DNA of 64,000 nt from Nakamurella endophytica (GCF_014646215.1 NZ_BMNA01000001.1:38442-102441), one strand, 5' to 3'; counted from the stretch's first letter, positions 1 through 9,696 are shown. A program made the numbers and translations. Notes: generated from the letters alone by a model not told the origin.

Positions 1-17
1 GCCGCCGCCCCCGAGGC

Positions 18-35
18 GTGCCGGGGCCCCGGCAC
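18..35 (-). terminator. GC-rich palindrome downstream of the MDR oxidoreductase
   Basis: A perfect 18-base palindrome (nine bases and their complement) begins 27 bases past the stop codon of the first gene on the minus strand. There is no T-tract, which is common for actinobacterial terminators. A role as terminator is inferred from position and symmetry only. Confidence 0.4.
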
Positions 36-61
36 ACCAGGCCCGCCCGACGTGGCCGCGC

Positions 62-991
62 TCAGCGGCCGGTCAGCAGGACGATCTTGCCGAGGGTGTG
101 GCGGCGCTCGAGGTCGGTGTAGGCGTCCCGCACCTGCTCGAGCGGGTACGTCGCGGCGATCGGCACCTCGAGCCGGCCGTCCGCGACCAGCCCGGCGACC
201 TCGGCGAGGACCTCCGCGGTCGCGGCCGCCGCGTTGCCGTCGGTGCGCACCCCGGGGTGCCGGGCGGCCGCCGCGAAGTCGGCGACGGTGTCGATGCGCT
301 CGGGCGCGACGCCGAGCTCCACGGCCAGGTCGACGTACCCGCCCCCGAAGGTGTCGACGAACGCGTCGATCCCGTCCGGGGTCCGTTCCCGGATCGACGC
401 CGCCACGTCACCGCGATAGTCGACGGGCTCGACGCCGTGCGCCCGGAGCCAGTCGTGGTGGTCGGGCCCGGCGAGCCCGAGGACCCGCACCCCGGCCCCG
501 GCGAGCAGCTGCACGACCAGGGAGCCCACGCCGCCCGCCGCCCCGGACACCACCGCGGTCTCCCCGGCCTGCGCGGCCACCGCCCGGACCGCTGCGACCG
601 CGGTGGTGCCGGCCACGAACAGCGCACCGGCCACCTCCCACGGAACACCGGCCGGTCGGGGCGTCAGGTTGCCGGCGGGCAGCACCACCTCGTCGGCCTG
701 CGAGCGGCGCTCGTCGGTGAACCCGATGACCTCGTCCCCGACGGCCACGTCGACCACGCCGGGTCCGACGGCGGTGACCCGACCGGCCAGGTCGCTGCCC
801 TGCCCCTCGGGGAAGGTGGAGGGCCAGCGGTCCGCGAACACCCCGGCCCGGATCGCCGCCTCGCCCGGATTGAGGCCCGCCGCCACCACCTCGACGACGA
901 CCTCCCCCGGTCCCGCCGTCCGCGCGGGGACCTCGCGGACCTCCAGCACGTCGACGCCGCCGTATCCGTCCCGCTGTACCGCTCTGGGCAT
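62..991 (-). CDS. Zinc-less MDR family NADPH:quinone oxidoreductase-like protein
   Basis: A 309-residue medium-chain dehydrogenase/reductase of the quinone oxidoreductase (QOR) type. The N-terminal GroES-like half carries the family pattern EVPARTAGPGEVVVEV and AAGLNPGEAAIRAG. The nucleotide-binding half carries VSGAAGGVGSLVVQL, the usual NADPH-binding AAGGVG loop. The C-terminus ends DLERRHTLGKIVLL, as in many QOR homologs. Catalytic zinc ligands are not evident. It probably reduces a quinone or enone in the cytosol with NADPH; the substrate is unknown. The ATG start is fixed by AGGAGG seven bases upstream. It appears monocistronic, 86 bases downstream of comEC on the same strand, with no obvious link to competence. 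Confidence 0.85.
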   Translation of the reverse strand: MPRAVQRDGYGGVDVLEVREVPARTAGPGEVVVEVVAAGLNPGEAAIRAGVFADRWPSTFPEGQGSDLAGRVTAVGPGVVDVAVGDEVIGFTDERRSQADEVVLPAGNLTPRPAGVPWEVAGALFVAGTTAVAAVRAVAAQAGETAVVSGAAGGVGSLVVQLLAGAGVRVLGLAGPDHHDWLRAHGVEPVDYRGDVAASIRERTPDGIDAFVDTFGGGYVDLAVELGVAPERIDTVADFAAAARHPGVRTDGNAAAATAEVLAEVAGLVADGRLEVPIAATYPLEQVRDAYTDLERRHTLGKIVLLTGR

Positions 992-1077
992 GCTGCCTCC
1001 TGATGGACCGTCGTGATCGTGTGTCCGCAACCGTGCCGCCGTCGCGGGCATTCCTCGGCGTGCCGCGCCACCGCCCG

Positions 1078-3579
1078 TCACGACCCCCGGCCCCGGACGG
1101 CGCCGCGGGCCACCGGTGACCCGGCCCCGCGCGCGGCGGTCGCCAGAACACCCTCCGACAGCGTGACCGCGACGTCGCCCTGCAGGTCGGTGCGGAGCAC
1201 GGCGGTCCCGGCGGCGGCCAGCGTCGCCAGCGCGGACGGGCTCGGCTGGCCGTAGCTGTTCCCCGAGCCGACCCCGATGACCGAGACCCGCGCCGACACC
1301 GCCGCGGCGAACGCCGGCAGGAACCTGGCCGAGCCGTGGTGCGGCTGCTCCAGCACGTCGGCGCGCAGGTCGGTGCGCCGGTCCAGCAGCGCCTGCTGGG
1401 CCTCCCGTTCGATGTCCCCGGTCATCAGGATGCGGACGCCGCGCAGCGTCGCCCGCAGCACCACGGAGTCGTTGTTCGGGTCGGAGTCGGTGCCGTGGAA
1501 GGCGGCGGCCGGTCCCAGCACCTCGAGGGTGAGGGCCCCGCTGGACCAGCGCACCCCTGGGCGCAGGTCCAGGACCGGAGCGCCCCTCGCCGCCGCCGCG
1601 CCCGTCAGCGTCGACCACGCCGACGCCGAGCTCCGGTCCGGCCCGACACCGATCGCACCGACCGACCGACCCGGCCAGATGCCGGGCAGGCCGTCGACGT
1701 GGTCCGCGTGCAGGTGGGTCAGCACGACGAGCGGCACCGTGGCGACCGCCAGCCGGTCCAGGCAGGCGTCGGCCAGAGCGGGATCAGGCCCGGCGTCCAC
1801 CACGACGCCGACGCCCGGCTCGCCGGTCGAGAGCACCATGGCGTCGCCCTGTCCGACCTCGCATCCCACGAGCAACCAGTCGGGCGGCGGCCAACCCCAG
1901 GGCACGGGCCCGAGCGCCCGCGCGGGGACGAACACGACCGCGGCGCCGACGGCCGCGGCGAGCAGGACGGCCCGGCTCCGCCGGCCGGACAGGGCCAGCA
2001 CGACCACGGCCAGCAGGCCGGCGAGCACCAGCACGCCACCGACCGACGCGGGCCACGGAAGCGTCGCCGACGGCCAGCGGGCCAGGGTGTGCGCCACCGT
2101 CCCGATCCACTGCAGCGGCACCGCGTCCGCCCTCGCCAGCGCCGCACCGCCGGCCGGCCACACCGCTCCCACGGCCGCGCACAGCACGCCGAGCACCAGG
2201 CTGACCGCCACCACCGGCGCGACCAGGATGTTGGCCGGCACGCCGACCAGCGACACCGAGCCGGACAGCGAGGCGATCACCGGGACGGTGGCCACGGTCG
2301 CGGCGAGCGGCACGGCCAGGGCGTCGGCCGCACCGGCGGGCCAACCGCGCCGGCGGAGCGCGCGGGACCAGACCGGCGCCAGCAGGGCGAGCGCGGCGGT
2401 CGCCTGGACGGACAGGACGAATCCCGGTGCCGTCGCCAGCGAAGGATCGAGCACGAGCAGCACGACGACCGCCGCGCTCAGCGCCGGAACGGCGGCGCGG
2501 GGCCGGCCCAGCAGCACACCGACCAGCGACAGCCCGCCCATCGCCGCCGCCCGCAGCACCGACGGCTGCGGGCCGACCAGCACGACGAGAGCCGCCACGG
2601 TCACCGCGCCGCCGGCCACGGCCGACCGGCGCCCGATCCGCCGCAGCACCAGCACCACGGCGCCGCAGAGCACCGCGAAGTGCGACCCGGACACGGCCAC
2701 CAGGTGGGTCAGGCCGGTGGTGCGGGCATCGGCGGCCAACCCGTCCGGGATCGCCGACGTGTCCCCCACCGCGACGCCCAGCAGCAGGCCCCGGGCATCC
2801 GGATCCAGCGGCGCTGCCGCGGCGGCCAGCCGCCGCCGCACCTGCTGCGCGGCGCGTTGCCACCAGGGCGGTGCGGTGAGCACGACCGGCGGGTCCCGCG
2901 CCCGCAGCAGGACGGACGGTTGCGTCCCGAACGTGTCCGGGGCGAGCAGCCCGGACACCCGCACCCGGGTGCCCGGCGCGAGATCCCGCCAGTGGTCACC
3001 GTCGCCGAACACCGTGACGGCGGCGACCGCGGACCACGCCCGGCCGGCGACCCGCGCGTCCACGTCCCGGGCTGCGAACCGCCACCGGGAGGCAGCACCG
3101 CCTCGGGCGCCCTCACCGCCAGCGGCGCCGTCCCCGCCTGCCAGGCCGTCACCGCCGGCGGCGCCGTCACCGCCGCCGTCCCCGCCGTCTGCACCGACCG
3201 GGCGTGCGGCGACGGCCGTGGGGACGGCGGCCACGGTGAGCGTGGTCTGGGCCCACGAGCCGTCGGCGGCGGCCGCGATCAACGGATCCGCGGCGGCGGC
3301 CCGGACCTCGACACCGGCGACCAGCTCGAGGCCGAGGAACAGCGCCGTGGCGGCGATCGCACCGTGTCGCAGCCGGCCACGCGCCGTCCGGCACAGCAGC
3401 AGGCAGCTCAGGGACACCGCGAGCACCGATGCCACCTGCAGCGACCGGTCGTCGGTCGAGCCGAGCAGTGCTCCCGCCCAGGCGGCGGTCGCCGGCAGCG
3501 CCAGCCGGAGGTCGAGCCGGGCCGGCGGCTCCTCCAGCTCCCTCCGCCGGGCCGCCCGGCGAGCACGGCGGCCCGTCAC
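1078..3579 (-). CDS. comEC: ComEC/Rec2-family DNA internalization channel
   Basis: An 833-residue polytopic membrane protein. An N-terminal region with transmembrane segments and an OB-like domain is followed by a central competence domain with many hydrophobic helices, then a C-terminal metallo-beta-lactamase domain with the HLHADH metal motif near residue 622. ComEC forms the inner-membrane channel for single-stranded DNA uptake. An unusual feature is a glycine/aspartate/alanine-rich stretch (GADGGDGGGDGAAGG and onward, around nt 3110-3195) between the N-terminal helices and the OB region, which looks like an expanded linker. The GTG start overlaps the comEA stop by four bases (GTGA), implying translational coupling; an earlier in-frame start inside comEA is less likely. 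Competence in this lineage is not proven by the presence of comEC/EA. Confidence 0.92.
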   Translation of the reverse strand: MTGRRARRAARRRELEEPPARLDLRLALPATAAWAGALLGSTDDRSLQVASVLAVSLSCLLLCRTARGRLRHGAIAATALFLGLELVAGVEVRAAAADPLIAAAADGSWAQTTLTVAAVPTAVAARPVGADGGDGGGDGAAGGDGLAGGDGAAGGEGARGGAASRWRFAARDVDARVAGRAWSAVAAVTVFGDGDHWRDLAPGTRVRVSGLLAPDTFGTQPSVLLRARDPPVVLTAPPWWQRAAQQVRRRLAAAAAPLDPDARGLLLGVAVGDTSAIPDGLAADARTTGLTHLVAVSGSHFAVLCGAVVLVLRRIGRRSAVAGGAVTVAALVVLVGPQPSVLRAAAMGGLSLVGVLLGRPRAAVPALSAAVVVLLVLDPSLATAPGFVLSVQATAALALLAPVWSRALRRRGWPAGAADALAVPLAATVATVPVIASLSGSVSLVGVPANILVAPVVAVSLVLGVLCAAVGAVWPAGGAALARADAVPLQWIGTVAHTLARWPSATLPWPASVGGVLVLAGLLAVVVLALSGRRSRAVLLAAAVGAAVVFVPARALGPVPWGWPPPDWLLVGCEVGQGDAMVLSTGEPGVGVVVDAGPDPALADACLDRLAVATVPLVVLTHLHADHVDGLPGIWPGRSVGAIGVGPDRSSASAWSTLTGAAAARGAPVLDLRPGVRWSSGALTLEVLGPAAAFHGTDSDPNNDSVVLRATLRGVRILMTGDIEREAQQALLDRRTDLRADVLEQPHHGSARFLPAFAAAVSARVSVIGVGSGNSYGQPSPSALATLAAAGTAVLRTDLQGDVAVTLSEGVLATAARGAGSPVARGAVRGRGS

Positions 3580-4868
3580 ACCGTCACCCGGGGAGCCAGC
3601 TGCGCGTACTTGGCCGGGCCGATGCCGTCGATCTCCTGGAGCTGCTCGACGCTGTCGAAGCGGCCGTGCTGCTGCCGCCACGCGACGATCGCGGTCGCGG
3701 TCACCGGGCCGACGCCCGGCAGCCCGTCGAGCGTCGCGGCATCGGCGGTGTTCAGGTCGACCGGACCGCCGGGGACGCCTGCGCCCGAGGTCCTGGGGCC
3801 GGCACCGGCACCCGGGCCCGACGATCCGCCGCCGACGGGTGCGGGAGCACCGCCCACGACCGTCGAGCCACCCGGGACGGGAGTGGTCCCGCGGGCGGCG
3901 ACGACGACGGACTGACCGTCCTGCAGCCGCTGCGCCAGGTTCAGCCCGGTCAGTTCCGCATCACCGCGCGCACCGCCGGCCGCGGCGAGGGCGTCGGCGA
4001 CACGGGACCCGGCGGGCAGCCGCACCAGGCCCGGACGGGCCACCCGGCCGGTCACGGACACGACGATCGGTGGGGTGGCGGTCGAGGGATCCGCGGTGTC
4101 CGGGCCACCGGCCGCCGAGGCGCCGGGACGGCCCGCGGTCGCGGCACGCGTCGGATCCCCCGCAGCGTCGGGACGCCCCGCCGTGCCGGCCGCCGCGGCG
4201 CTGCCTGCGCCACCTGCGCCGCCGGCAGCCTCGCCGCCGCCCCGCGTCGACGATCGGGGGACGGCCGGCACCGTGCCGCCCGACGTCGGGATCCCCACCG
4301 CGGCCGCGACCGACACCGCCGCCGCATCGACCGGCCGCGGCTCCGGGCGGTCGCGCCAGACGCCCACCGCGGCCGCCACGGCCGCCAGCGCGGCGACCGC
4401 GGTGAGCAGCACGGCGCCCCGACGACCCGGATCGACGCGGCTCTCCTGCAGGGACTCGGGTACCCACCGCCGGGCCAGCCGGCCCCACGGCCCCCGACGC
4501 TGCACGCGCGCCACCCACCCGGATCGCTGCGCCGCTTCCGCGGACCTGCCGGGACGACCGCCGGCGGCATCCGGGTCGACGGCGTCCCGCACCTGCCCGT
4601 CGACGATGTCCGCGTCGAGGTCGTCGTCGACGATGTCCGCGTCGAGGTCGTCGTCGACGATGTCCGCGTCGAGGTCGTCGTGGACGACCCTGTCCAGGTC
4701 GTCGCCGCCCCTGTCCGGATCCGCCCACCGCACGCCGTCCGGCACCCAGCCACCGAAGCCGCCCAACCCGTCCTCCCGACCGGGACCGGCACGGTCCGCG
4801 GTCCGGTGGACCGGCGGGCGACCGGCGGCCAGGACGCGGATCCGGCGCTGGGCTGTCGTCTCGGGCAC
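3576..4868 (-). CDS. comEA: ComEA-family DNA-binding receptor with SLBB and HhH domains
   Basis: A 430-residue protein. Residues 1-150 are a hydrophilic, probably cytosolic region with an acidic triple repeat (DDDLDADIV-type, residues 63-90). Residues 151-171 form one membrane helix ([21 protein letters not shown]). An alanine/glycine/proline linker and an SLBB domain (VTGRVARPGLVRLPAG) follow. Two helix-hairpin-helix motifs close the protein (LDGLPGVGPVTATAIVAW and EIDGIGPAKYAQLAP). ComEA binds incoming double-stranded DNA outside the membrane and passes it to ComEC, which lies directly downstream with a GTGA overlap. The GTG start lies seven bases after a TAGCGT -10 element, so the mRNA is probably leaderless. 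The long cytosolic head is much larger than in Bacillus ComEA. Confidence 0.88.
   Translation of the reverse strand: MPETTAQRRIRVLAAGRPPVHRTADRAGPGREDGLGGFGGWVPDGVRWADPDRGGDDLDRVVHDDLDADIVDDDLDADIVDDDLDADIVDGQVRDAVDPDAAGGRPGRSAEAAQRSGWVARVQRRGPWGRLARRWVPESLQESRVDPGRRGAVLLTAVAALAAVAAAVGVWRDRPEPRPVDAAAVSVAAAVGIPTSGGTVPAVPRSSTRGGGEAAGGAGGAGSAAAAGTAGRPDAAGDPTRAATAGRPGASAAGGPDTADPSTATPPIVVSVTGRVARPGLVRLPAGSRVADALAAAGGARGDAELTGLNLAQRLQDGQSVVVAARGTTPVPGGSTVVGGAPAPVGGGSSGPGAGAGPRTSGAGVPGGPVDLNTADAATLDGLPGVGPVTATAIVAWRQQHGRFDSVEQLQEIDGIGPAKYAQLAPRVTV
4599..4679. repeat. Three identical 27-bp tandem repeats inside comEA
   Basis: Three consecutive copies of a 27-base unit (beginning gtcgacgatgtccgcgtc) fill this span, with a partial fourth start just beyond. 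The unit is nine codons long, so frame is kept and an Asp-rich nonapeptide is tripled. Exact identity suggests recent slippage or unequal exchange. Confidence 0.95.
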
Positions 4869-4875
4869 GGCGGCG

Positions 4876-4881
4876 ACGCTA
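4876..4881 (-). promoter_or_regulatory. Putative -10 element of comEA (leaderless)
   Basis: On the minus strand TAGCGT lies exactly seven bases before the GTG start of comEA. No Shine-Dalgarno sequence is present between them. The spacing puts the expected transcription start at or next to the GTG. Confidence 0.5.
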
Positions 4882-5115
4882 GGCAGCCGGGCCGGGTGTC
4901 ACCACGGGCCGGCCCCAGGCGGTGGACTGCTCGGCACGATGGGGACAACGACCGGCGGTGGACGACACCCACGGTCGGCACGCCGGTGGCACGAGCGTCG
5001 TGCCGCTGCCGGACGGCCAGTCGACCCCGCCGCACGCCCGCAGATCGCCGCCCGCGGTCGGGCCCGGGCTGGCTGCGGGTATCAGCCGGGGCCTGGTCGG
5101 CTCCTGGCCGCAGGA

Positions 5116-5155
5116 GCGTCCCGCCCGGCGCCCCCCGACACGCCGGGCGGGACGC
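5116..5155 (-). terminator. 15-bp perfect stem-loop, likely terminator of the nadD-rsfS-phosphatase block
   Basis: Arms 5116-5130 and 5141-5155 are perfectly complementary (gcgtcccgcccggcg and its complement) with a 10-base loop. It lies about 150 bases past the histidine phosphatase stop and upstream of comEA. No T-run follows. Confidence 0.55.
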
Positions 5156-5306
5156 CCCGGCACCGTCCGGGCCGGCGCGCGGGCGACCCCGACGCCGGCC
5201 CCGGGTCCGGCCCCGGGCGGTCGTCGCACGGCGGTTCGGAGGCCGCGACGGTGGTCGGACACCCGGACCACCGCGCGAGGTGCGCGCTCAGGGGCCCACC
5301 GGCGGG

Positions 5307-5954
5307 TCAGGTGCCGGCGACCTGCTCCTCGTCGCCCGGCAGCACCACGGCGCCCAGTCCGGCGTTGTAGGAGTGCAGCCGCCACCGGTCGTGCCGGCGG
5401 TGCAGTACCACCCAGTGGCAGTTCGCGACACCGATCAGGGTGCTCCAGCTGGCGTCGGGCAGGGCCAGCAGCCGGCCGGTCAGGCCGACGATCAGCCCGC
5501 CGTGCACGACCAGCAGCGCCCGCTCGGCCGGTCCGGCGTCGAGCTCGGCGACGACCGCACCGGCCCGGTCCGCGACCTGCCAGCGCGACTCGCCGCCCGG
5601 TGGGGCGACGTGCGCGGACGTCGCCCGCCACTGCTCCCACTCCTGCGGCCAGCCGGCGGCCACCTCGTCGCGGGTCCGCCCCTCCCAGTCCCCGAGCGAG
5701 GTCTCCCGCAGACGCGGGTCCGTGTGGACGGCCAGGCCGGTCACCGCGGCGACCGGCGCGGCGGTCTCCCGCGCCCGCGACAGGTCCGAGGACACGATGA
5801 CGTCGGGGCGCAGCGCCGCCACGGAACGCGCAGCCGCCGCAGCCTGCGCGCGGCCCGTCGCGTTCAACGGGATGTCGACGTGACCCTGCATGCGCTGCTC
5901 GCGGTTCCAGTCCGTCTCGCCGTGGCGGAGCAGGACCAGGTGGTGCAGCGTCAC
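5307..5954 (-). CDS. Histidine phosphatase family protein (phosphoglycerate mutase-like)
   Basis: A 215-residue member of the histidine phosphatase (dPGM/acid phosphatase) superfamily. The catalytic motif LLRHGETDWN is at residues 8-17; the second histidine is in VVHGGLIVG, and the fixed arginine and glutamate of RLRETSLGDWEG are present. Such proteins next to nadD and rsfS are common in Actinobacteria and are often annotated as phosphoglycerate mutase, but the short length and lack of full dPGM features point to a phosphatase of unknown substrate. The start is a GTG at 5954 with a weak ribosome site. It lies 64 bases downstream of rsfS, probably in the same transcript. Confidence 0.88.
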   Translation of the reverse strand: MTLHHLVLLRHGETDWNREQRMQGHVDIPLNATGRAQAAAAARSVAALRPDVIVSSDLSRARETAAPVAAVTGLAVHTDPRLRETSLGDWEGRTRDEVAAGWPQEWEQWRATSAHVAPPGGESRWQVADRAGAVVAELDAGPAERALLVVHGGLIVGLTGRLLALPDASWSTLIGVANCHWVVLHRRHDRWRLHSYNAGLGAVVLPGDEEQVAGT

Positions 5955-6018
5955 GGGCGGTCCGCCGCGCGGCAGCCCGGCACCGGTCCGGGTCGCGGCC
6001 GGCGCGGCCCGGCGACCG

Positions 6019-6390
6019 TCACGCGGGCAGCCCGGCGTCCACGAACGGGATGGTCGGGCAGTCGCTCCACAGCCGGTCGAGCGCGTAGAACACCCGCTCC
6101 TCGGCGTGCTGCACGTGCACCACGATGTCGAGGAAGTCCAGCAGCACCCAGCGGCCGTCCCGCTGCCCCTCGCGACGGACCGGCTTGACGCCGGCGTCGC
6201 GCAGGCGCTCCTCGATCGAGTCCACGATGGCGCCGACCTGGCGGTCGTTCGAGCCGGTGACGATGACGAAGCAGTCCGTGATGGCCAGCCGGTCGGACAC
6301 GTCGATGATCAGGATGTCGCTGCCCAGCTTGTCCGCCGCGGCCTGCGCGGCGATCTGGGCCAGCTCGACCGCCCGGTCGGTGGCACTCAT
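6019..6390 (-). CDS. rsfS: Ribosomal silencing factor RsfS
   Basis: A 123-residue protein of the RsfS/Iojap family, full length. Typical features are the [16 protein letters not shown] start of the fold, [15 protein letters not shown], and the C-terminal [14 protein letters not shown] segment that packs against ribosomal protein L14. RsfS binds the 50S subunit and blocks joining with 30S when nutrients are scarce. The ATG overlaps the nadD stop (ATGA at 6387-6390) and is preceded by an AGGAGG site lying inside nadD, so translation is probably coupled. The nadD-rsfS pairing is widespread in bacteria. Confidence 0.97.
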   Translation of the reverse strand: MSATDRAVELAQIAAQAAADKLGSDILIIDVSDRLAITDCFVIVTGSNDRQVGAIVDSIEERLRDAGVKPVRREGQRDGRWVLLDFLDIVVHVQHAEERVFYALDRLWSDCPTIPFVDAGLPA

Positions 6391-7064
6391 CCGGCCTCCT
6401 CCTGCTGCTCGTCCTGCGCCGTCCCGCCGGCCGGCCCGACCATTCCGTTCGTGGGTGCCGGGGCACCCTCCCGGTACAGACCGTACTTGGCGATGTACTG
6501 CACCACCCCGTCCGGCACGAGATACCAGACCGGTACCCCACCGGCCACACGCCGACGACAGTCCGTCGACGAGATCGCCAGCGCCGGCACCTCCAGCAGC
6601 GTGGCGGACCCGTTCGGCAGCGCCCGGTCGGTCAGCTGGTACCCGGGTCGGGTCACTCCGACGAAGTGCGCGAGCTCGAAGAGCTGGTCGACGTCCTTCC
6701 AGCTCATGATGGCCGACAGCGCGTCGGCGCCGGTGATGAAGAACCACTCGGCCTCGGGCTCCTGCGCGCGCAGGTCCCGCAGCGTGTCGAGGGTGTACGT
6801 CGGCCCGCCCCGCTCGATGTCCACCCGGGACACCGAGAACCGCGGGTTGGCCGCCGTCGCGATCACGGTCATCAGGTAGCGGTGCTCGGCCGGTGTGACC
6901 GACTCCTTCTGCCACGGCTGGCCGGTGGGCACGAACACCACCTCGTCCAGACCGAACAGGTGGCTGACCTCCGACGCCGCCACCAGGTGGCCGTGGTGGA
7001 TGGGGTCGAACGTGCCGCCCATGACGCCGATCCGGCGCCGGCGACCGTCCGGCGGGCGGATCAC
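6387..7064 (-). CDS. nadD: Nicotinate-nucleotide adenylyltransferase NadD
   Basis: A 225-residue cytosolic enzyme that adenylates nicotinate mononucleotide to deamido-NAD in NAD biosynthesis. The nucleotidyltransferase signature [12 protein letters not shown] occurs near the N-terminus, and the C-terminal ISSTDCRRR matches the ISST-x-RxR motif. The GTG start at 7064 overlaps the proA stop (GTGA). After the NadD fold a Gly/Pro/Gln/Glu-rich tail of about 25 residues runs to the rsfS overlap. The open frame extends further upstream but that part is a shadow of proA. Confidence 0.96.
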   Translation of the reverse strand: MIRPPDGRRRRIGVMGGTFDPIHHGHLVAASEVSHLFGLDEVVFVPTGQPWQKESVTPAEHRYLMTVIATAANPRFSVSRVDIERGGPTYTLDTLRDLRAQEPEAEWFFITGADALSAIMSWKDVDQLFELAHFVGVTRPGYQLTDRALPNGSATLLEVPALAISSTDCRRRVAGGVPVWYLVPDGVVQYIAKYGLYREGAPAPTNGMVGPAGGTAQDEQQEEAG

Positions 7065-8500
7065 GACGCTCCCCGGATCTGCCCCGTGCCGGTGAGCACC
7101 CACTTGGTGGAGGTCAGCTCGGCCAGCCCCATCGGCCCGCGGGCGTGCAGCTTCTGGGTCGAGATGCCGATCTCCGCCCCCAGCCCGAACTCGCCGCCGT
7201 CGGTGAAGGCCGTCGACGCGTTGACCATCACCGCGGCGGCGTCCACCCGGGCGGTGAAGGCGGCCGCGGCCTCGAGCGTGCCGGTGACGATGGCCTCGGT
7301 GTGCCCGGTGCCGTGCCGGTCGATGTGCGCGACGGCGGCGTCCAGGTCGGGCACCACCGCCGCGGCCAGGTCGAGCGACAGGTACTCGGTGTCCCAGTCC
7401 GCGTCCTCGGCCGGCACCACACCGGCCGCACCGAGGCGGCCGGCCAGCTCGGCGACGGCCGGGTCGGCGTGCACGGTGACGCCGGCCCGGTGCAGCGCCG
7501 GCAGCGCGGCGGCCAGAAACGGCTCGGCGACGTCCCGGTGCACCAGGACGGTCTCCGCCGCGTTGCACACCGACGGCCGCCGCGCCTTAGAGTTGACCAG
7601 GATGTCCACGGCCATCGCGACGTCGGCGGAGGCGTCCACGTAGACGTGGCAGTTGCCGACGCCGGTCTCGATGACGGGGACCGTGGAGGTCTCCACCACG
7701 GACCGGATGAGGCCGGCGCCGCCGCGCGGGACCACCACGTCCACCAGCCCGCGGGCGGTCACCAGGTGCTGCACCGACGCACGGTCGGTGCCCGGCACCA
7801 GCTGCACGAGGTCGGCGGGCAGCCCCGCCGCCGCGACGCCGTCGCGGAGCAGCCCGGCCAGCACCACGTTGGTGGACCGGGCGGACGCGGAGCCGCGCAG
7901 CAGCACGGCGTTGCCGGACTTGAGCGCGATCCCGGCGGCGTCGACGGTGACGTTGGGGCGGGCCTCGTAGACGATCGCGACGACACCCAGCGGGACCCGG
8001 AGCTGGGTCAGCTGGGCGCCGTTGGGCAGCACGGATCCGCGGACCACCTCGCCGACCGGGTCGGGGAGGGCGGTCAGGGTGTCGAGGGCGGCGGCCATCC
8101 CGGCCACCCGGTCAGCGGTCAACCGGAGCCGGTCGAGCAGCCCGTAGGACAGCCCCGCCTCGACGCCGGCTGCCAGGTCCTCGGCGTTGGCCTCGAGCAC
8201 CGGCCCGACGGATGCCCGCAACCGCTCCGCCATGGCGCGCAGCGCCGCGTCCTTGACCCCGCGCGGGGCCGTCGCCAGGGCCCTGGACGCACCGCGCGCC
8301 CGCCGGGCCGCGGCCAGCACCTGGTCCCGGTCGGCCGGCTCGGAGCGGCCGGCCCGGGACGTACCGCGCCCGGGGACCGGCACCGCATCCGGACGGACCG
8401 CGGCCACCGCCGCGGCCGCCGAGCCGGTCGGGCCGGCCCCCGCGGACAGGTCGGCAGGCGGCGACGGGACCACGGTCGGCCTGGGGTTGGACGAGGTCAC
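7061..8500 (-). CDS. proA: Gamma-glutamyl phosphate reductase ProA
   Basis: A 479-residue enzyme that reduces glutamyl-5-phosphate with NADPH to glutamate semialdehyde for proline synthesis. The aldehyde dehydrogenase-type core begins near residue 65 ([13 protein letters not shown]). Family hallmarks include [29 protein letters not shown], the catalytic cysteine in [17 protein letters not shown], and the C-terminal [15 protein letters not shown]. The core matches usual ProA length, but 50-60 residues of Pro/Ala/Gly-rich, poorly ordered sequence precede it. The GTG at 8500 has an AGGAGC site, so I keep the long form; an internal start is possible. It lies directly downstream of proB in the normal pathway order. 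Confidence 0.94.
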   Translation of the reverse strand: MTSSNPRPTVVPSPPADLSAGAGPTGSAAAAVAAVRPDAVPVPGRGTSRAGRSEPADRDQVLAAARRARGASRALATAPRGVKDAALRAMAERLRASVGPVLEANAEDLAAGVEAGLSYGLLDRLRLTADRVAGMAAALDTLTALPDPVGEVVRGSVLPNGAQLTQLRVPLGVVAIVYEARPNVTVDAAGIALKSGNAVLLRGSASARSTNVVLAGLLRDGVAAAGLPADLVQLVPGTDRASVQHLVTARGLVDVVVPRGGAGLIRSVVETSTVPVIETGVGNCHVYVDASADVAMAVDILVNSKARRPSVCNAAETVLVHRDVAEPFLAAALPALHRAGVTVHADPAVAELAGRLGAAGVVPAEDADWDTEYLSLDLAAAVVPDLDAAVAHIDRHGTGHTEAIVTGTLEAAAAFTARVDAAAVMVNASTAFTDGGEFGLGAEIGISTQKLHARGPMGLAELTSTKWVLTGTGQIRGAS

Positions 8501-8536
8501 TGGGGCTCCTGCACTCCGGCGGGACGGACTCCGGGA

Positions 8537-8568
8537 CGGTCGGTCGTCACAGCGGTCGGTCGTCACAG
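8537..8568. repeat. Two tandem 16-bp copies spanning the proB stop codon
   Basis: The unit cggtcggtcgtcacag occurs twice in immediate succession. The copy nearest proB contains the proB stop codon (8563-8565); the other lies in the proB-proA gap. A tandem duplication at a gene end is the simplest origin. Confidence 0.9.
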
Positions 8569-9696
8569 TGCGACCAGGTCGTCGGCGTGCACGACCTCGT
8601 GCCGCAACTCGGGCGGCAGCTGGGCCAGGGTGCGACCGATGATCGGCGGGAGGTCCGCGGCGTCGTGCGCGACGAAACCCCGGGCCACCGGCTGGCCGTC
8701 CGGCCCGACCAGGTCGACGACGTCGCCGGACTCGAAGTCGCCGGCGACCGCGGTGATGCCGGCGGGCAGCAACGACTTCCGCCGGTCCAGCACCGCCGCC
8801 ACCGCGCCGGAATCCAGCTGGAGGGTGCCGCTGGGGTGGGCGGCGTGCCGGAGCCAGAAGGACCGGGCGCTGGTGCGCCGGCCGGACGCCGCGAACGCCG
8901 TTCCGAGGGCCGGGTCCGGCTTCCGGGACAGCGCCCGCTCGGCGTGTTCGGCGGCGGTGAGCAGGACCGGGATGCCGGCGCCGGTGGCGATCAGCGCCGC
9001 CTCGAGCTTGGTGGCCATCCCGCCGGTCCCCACGTCGCTGCCACCGGAGCCGACCTGCACCCCGCTGAGCGCGGCCACGTCGGCCACCTCCCGGACCGGG
9101 CGGGCGTCCGGCAGCCGCGGGTCGCCGGTGTAGAGGGCGTCGACGTCGGACAGCAGGACGAGGGCCTCGGCCCCGACGAGGTGGGCGACCAGCGCCGCCA
9201 GTCGGTCGTTGTCGCCGAACCGGATCTCGTCGGTGGCCACCGTGTCGTTCTCGTTCACCACCGGCACGACCCCGAACCCGAGCAGCTTGGCGAAGGTGCG
9301 CTGGGCGTTCCGGTAGTGCGCGCGACGCACGACGTCGTCGCCGGTGAGCAGCACCTGGCCGACCGGCAGCCGGTACCGGGCGAAGGACCCGGCGTACCGC
9401 TGGGCCAGCAACTGCTGGCCGACGGACGCGGCCGCCTGCTGGGTGGGCAGGTCCCGCGGCCGGCGGCGCAACCCGAGCGGGGCCAGCCCGGCGGCGATGG
9501 CACCCGAGGACACCAGCACGACGTGGCCGCCCCCGGTGACCCGCCGGGCCACCGCGTCGACCAGCGCATCCAGCCGCCCGCCGTCCAGCCCACCCGCACC
9601 GGACGGGCCGGTGAGCGACGACGAGCCGACCTTGACGACGACCGTGCGCGCCTGCGCGACGGCCTGGCGGGTGGCCGACACCGCCTCCGGGATCAC
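8563..9696 (-). CDS. proB: Glutamate 5-kinase ProB
   Basis: A 377-residue kinase that phosphorylates glutamate, the first committed and proline-inhibited step of proline synthesis. The amino acid kinase domain starts [12 protein letters not shown] and includes [34 protein letters not shown] and [12 protein letters not shown]-terminal PUA domain occupies roughly the last 100 residues ([22 protein letters not shown]), as in full-length ProB. The ATG at 9696 overlaps the obgE stop (ATGA), so the genes are translationally coupled. The order obgE-proB-proA is standard in Actinobacteria. Confidence 0.97.
   Translation of the reverse strand: MIPEAVSATRQAVAQARTVVVKVGSSSLTGPSGAGGLDGGRLDALVDAVARRVTGGGHVVLVSSGAIAAGLAPLGLRRRPRDLPTQQAAASVGQQLLAQRYAGSFARYRLPVGQVLLTGDDVVRRAHYRNAQRTFAKLLGFGVVPVVNENDTVATDEIRFGDNDRLAALVAHLVGAEALVLLSDVDALYTGDPRLPDARPVREVADVAALSGVQVGSGGSDVGTGGMATKLEAALIATGAGIPVLLTAAEHAERALSRKPDPALGTAFAASGRRTSARSFWLRHAAHPSGTLQLDSGAVAAVLDRRKSLLPAGITAVAGDFESGDVVDLVGPDGQPVARGFVAHDAADLPPIIGRTLAQLPPELRHEVVHADDLVAL

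Larger units (their letters stand above)
4869..5306. other. 438-base intergenic region between comEA and the histidine phosphatase gene
   Basis: No open frame here resembles a protein I recognise; frames crossing it are GC-rich shadows. It holds the comEA promoter at one end and, near 5100-5155, two adjacent hairpins: a small one (CTCCTG/CAGGAG) and a long one annotated separately. Confidence 0.6.

Noticed and set aside
1277..4405. Very long plus-strand open frame opposite comEC/comEA
   Set aside because: Composition is Arg/Pro/Thr/Ser-rich shadow sequence with no domain, and the minus-strand genes are unmistakable. The same applies to long shadow frames opposite rne, valS, the molybdoenzyme and ppk.
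4599..4679. Short-spaced repeats that might be a CRISPR array
   Set aside because: The repeats are contiguous without spacers, lie in frame inside comEA, and no cas gene is in the window. The same reasoning removes 30691-30780, 58309-58380 and 58877-58936.
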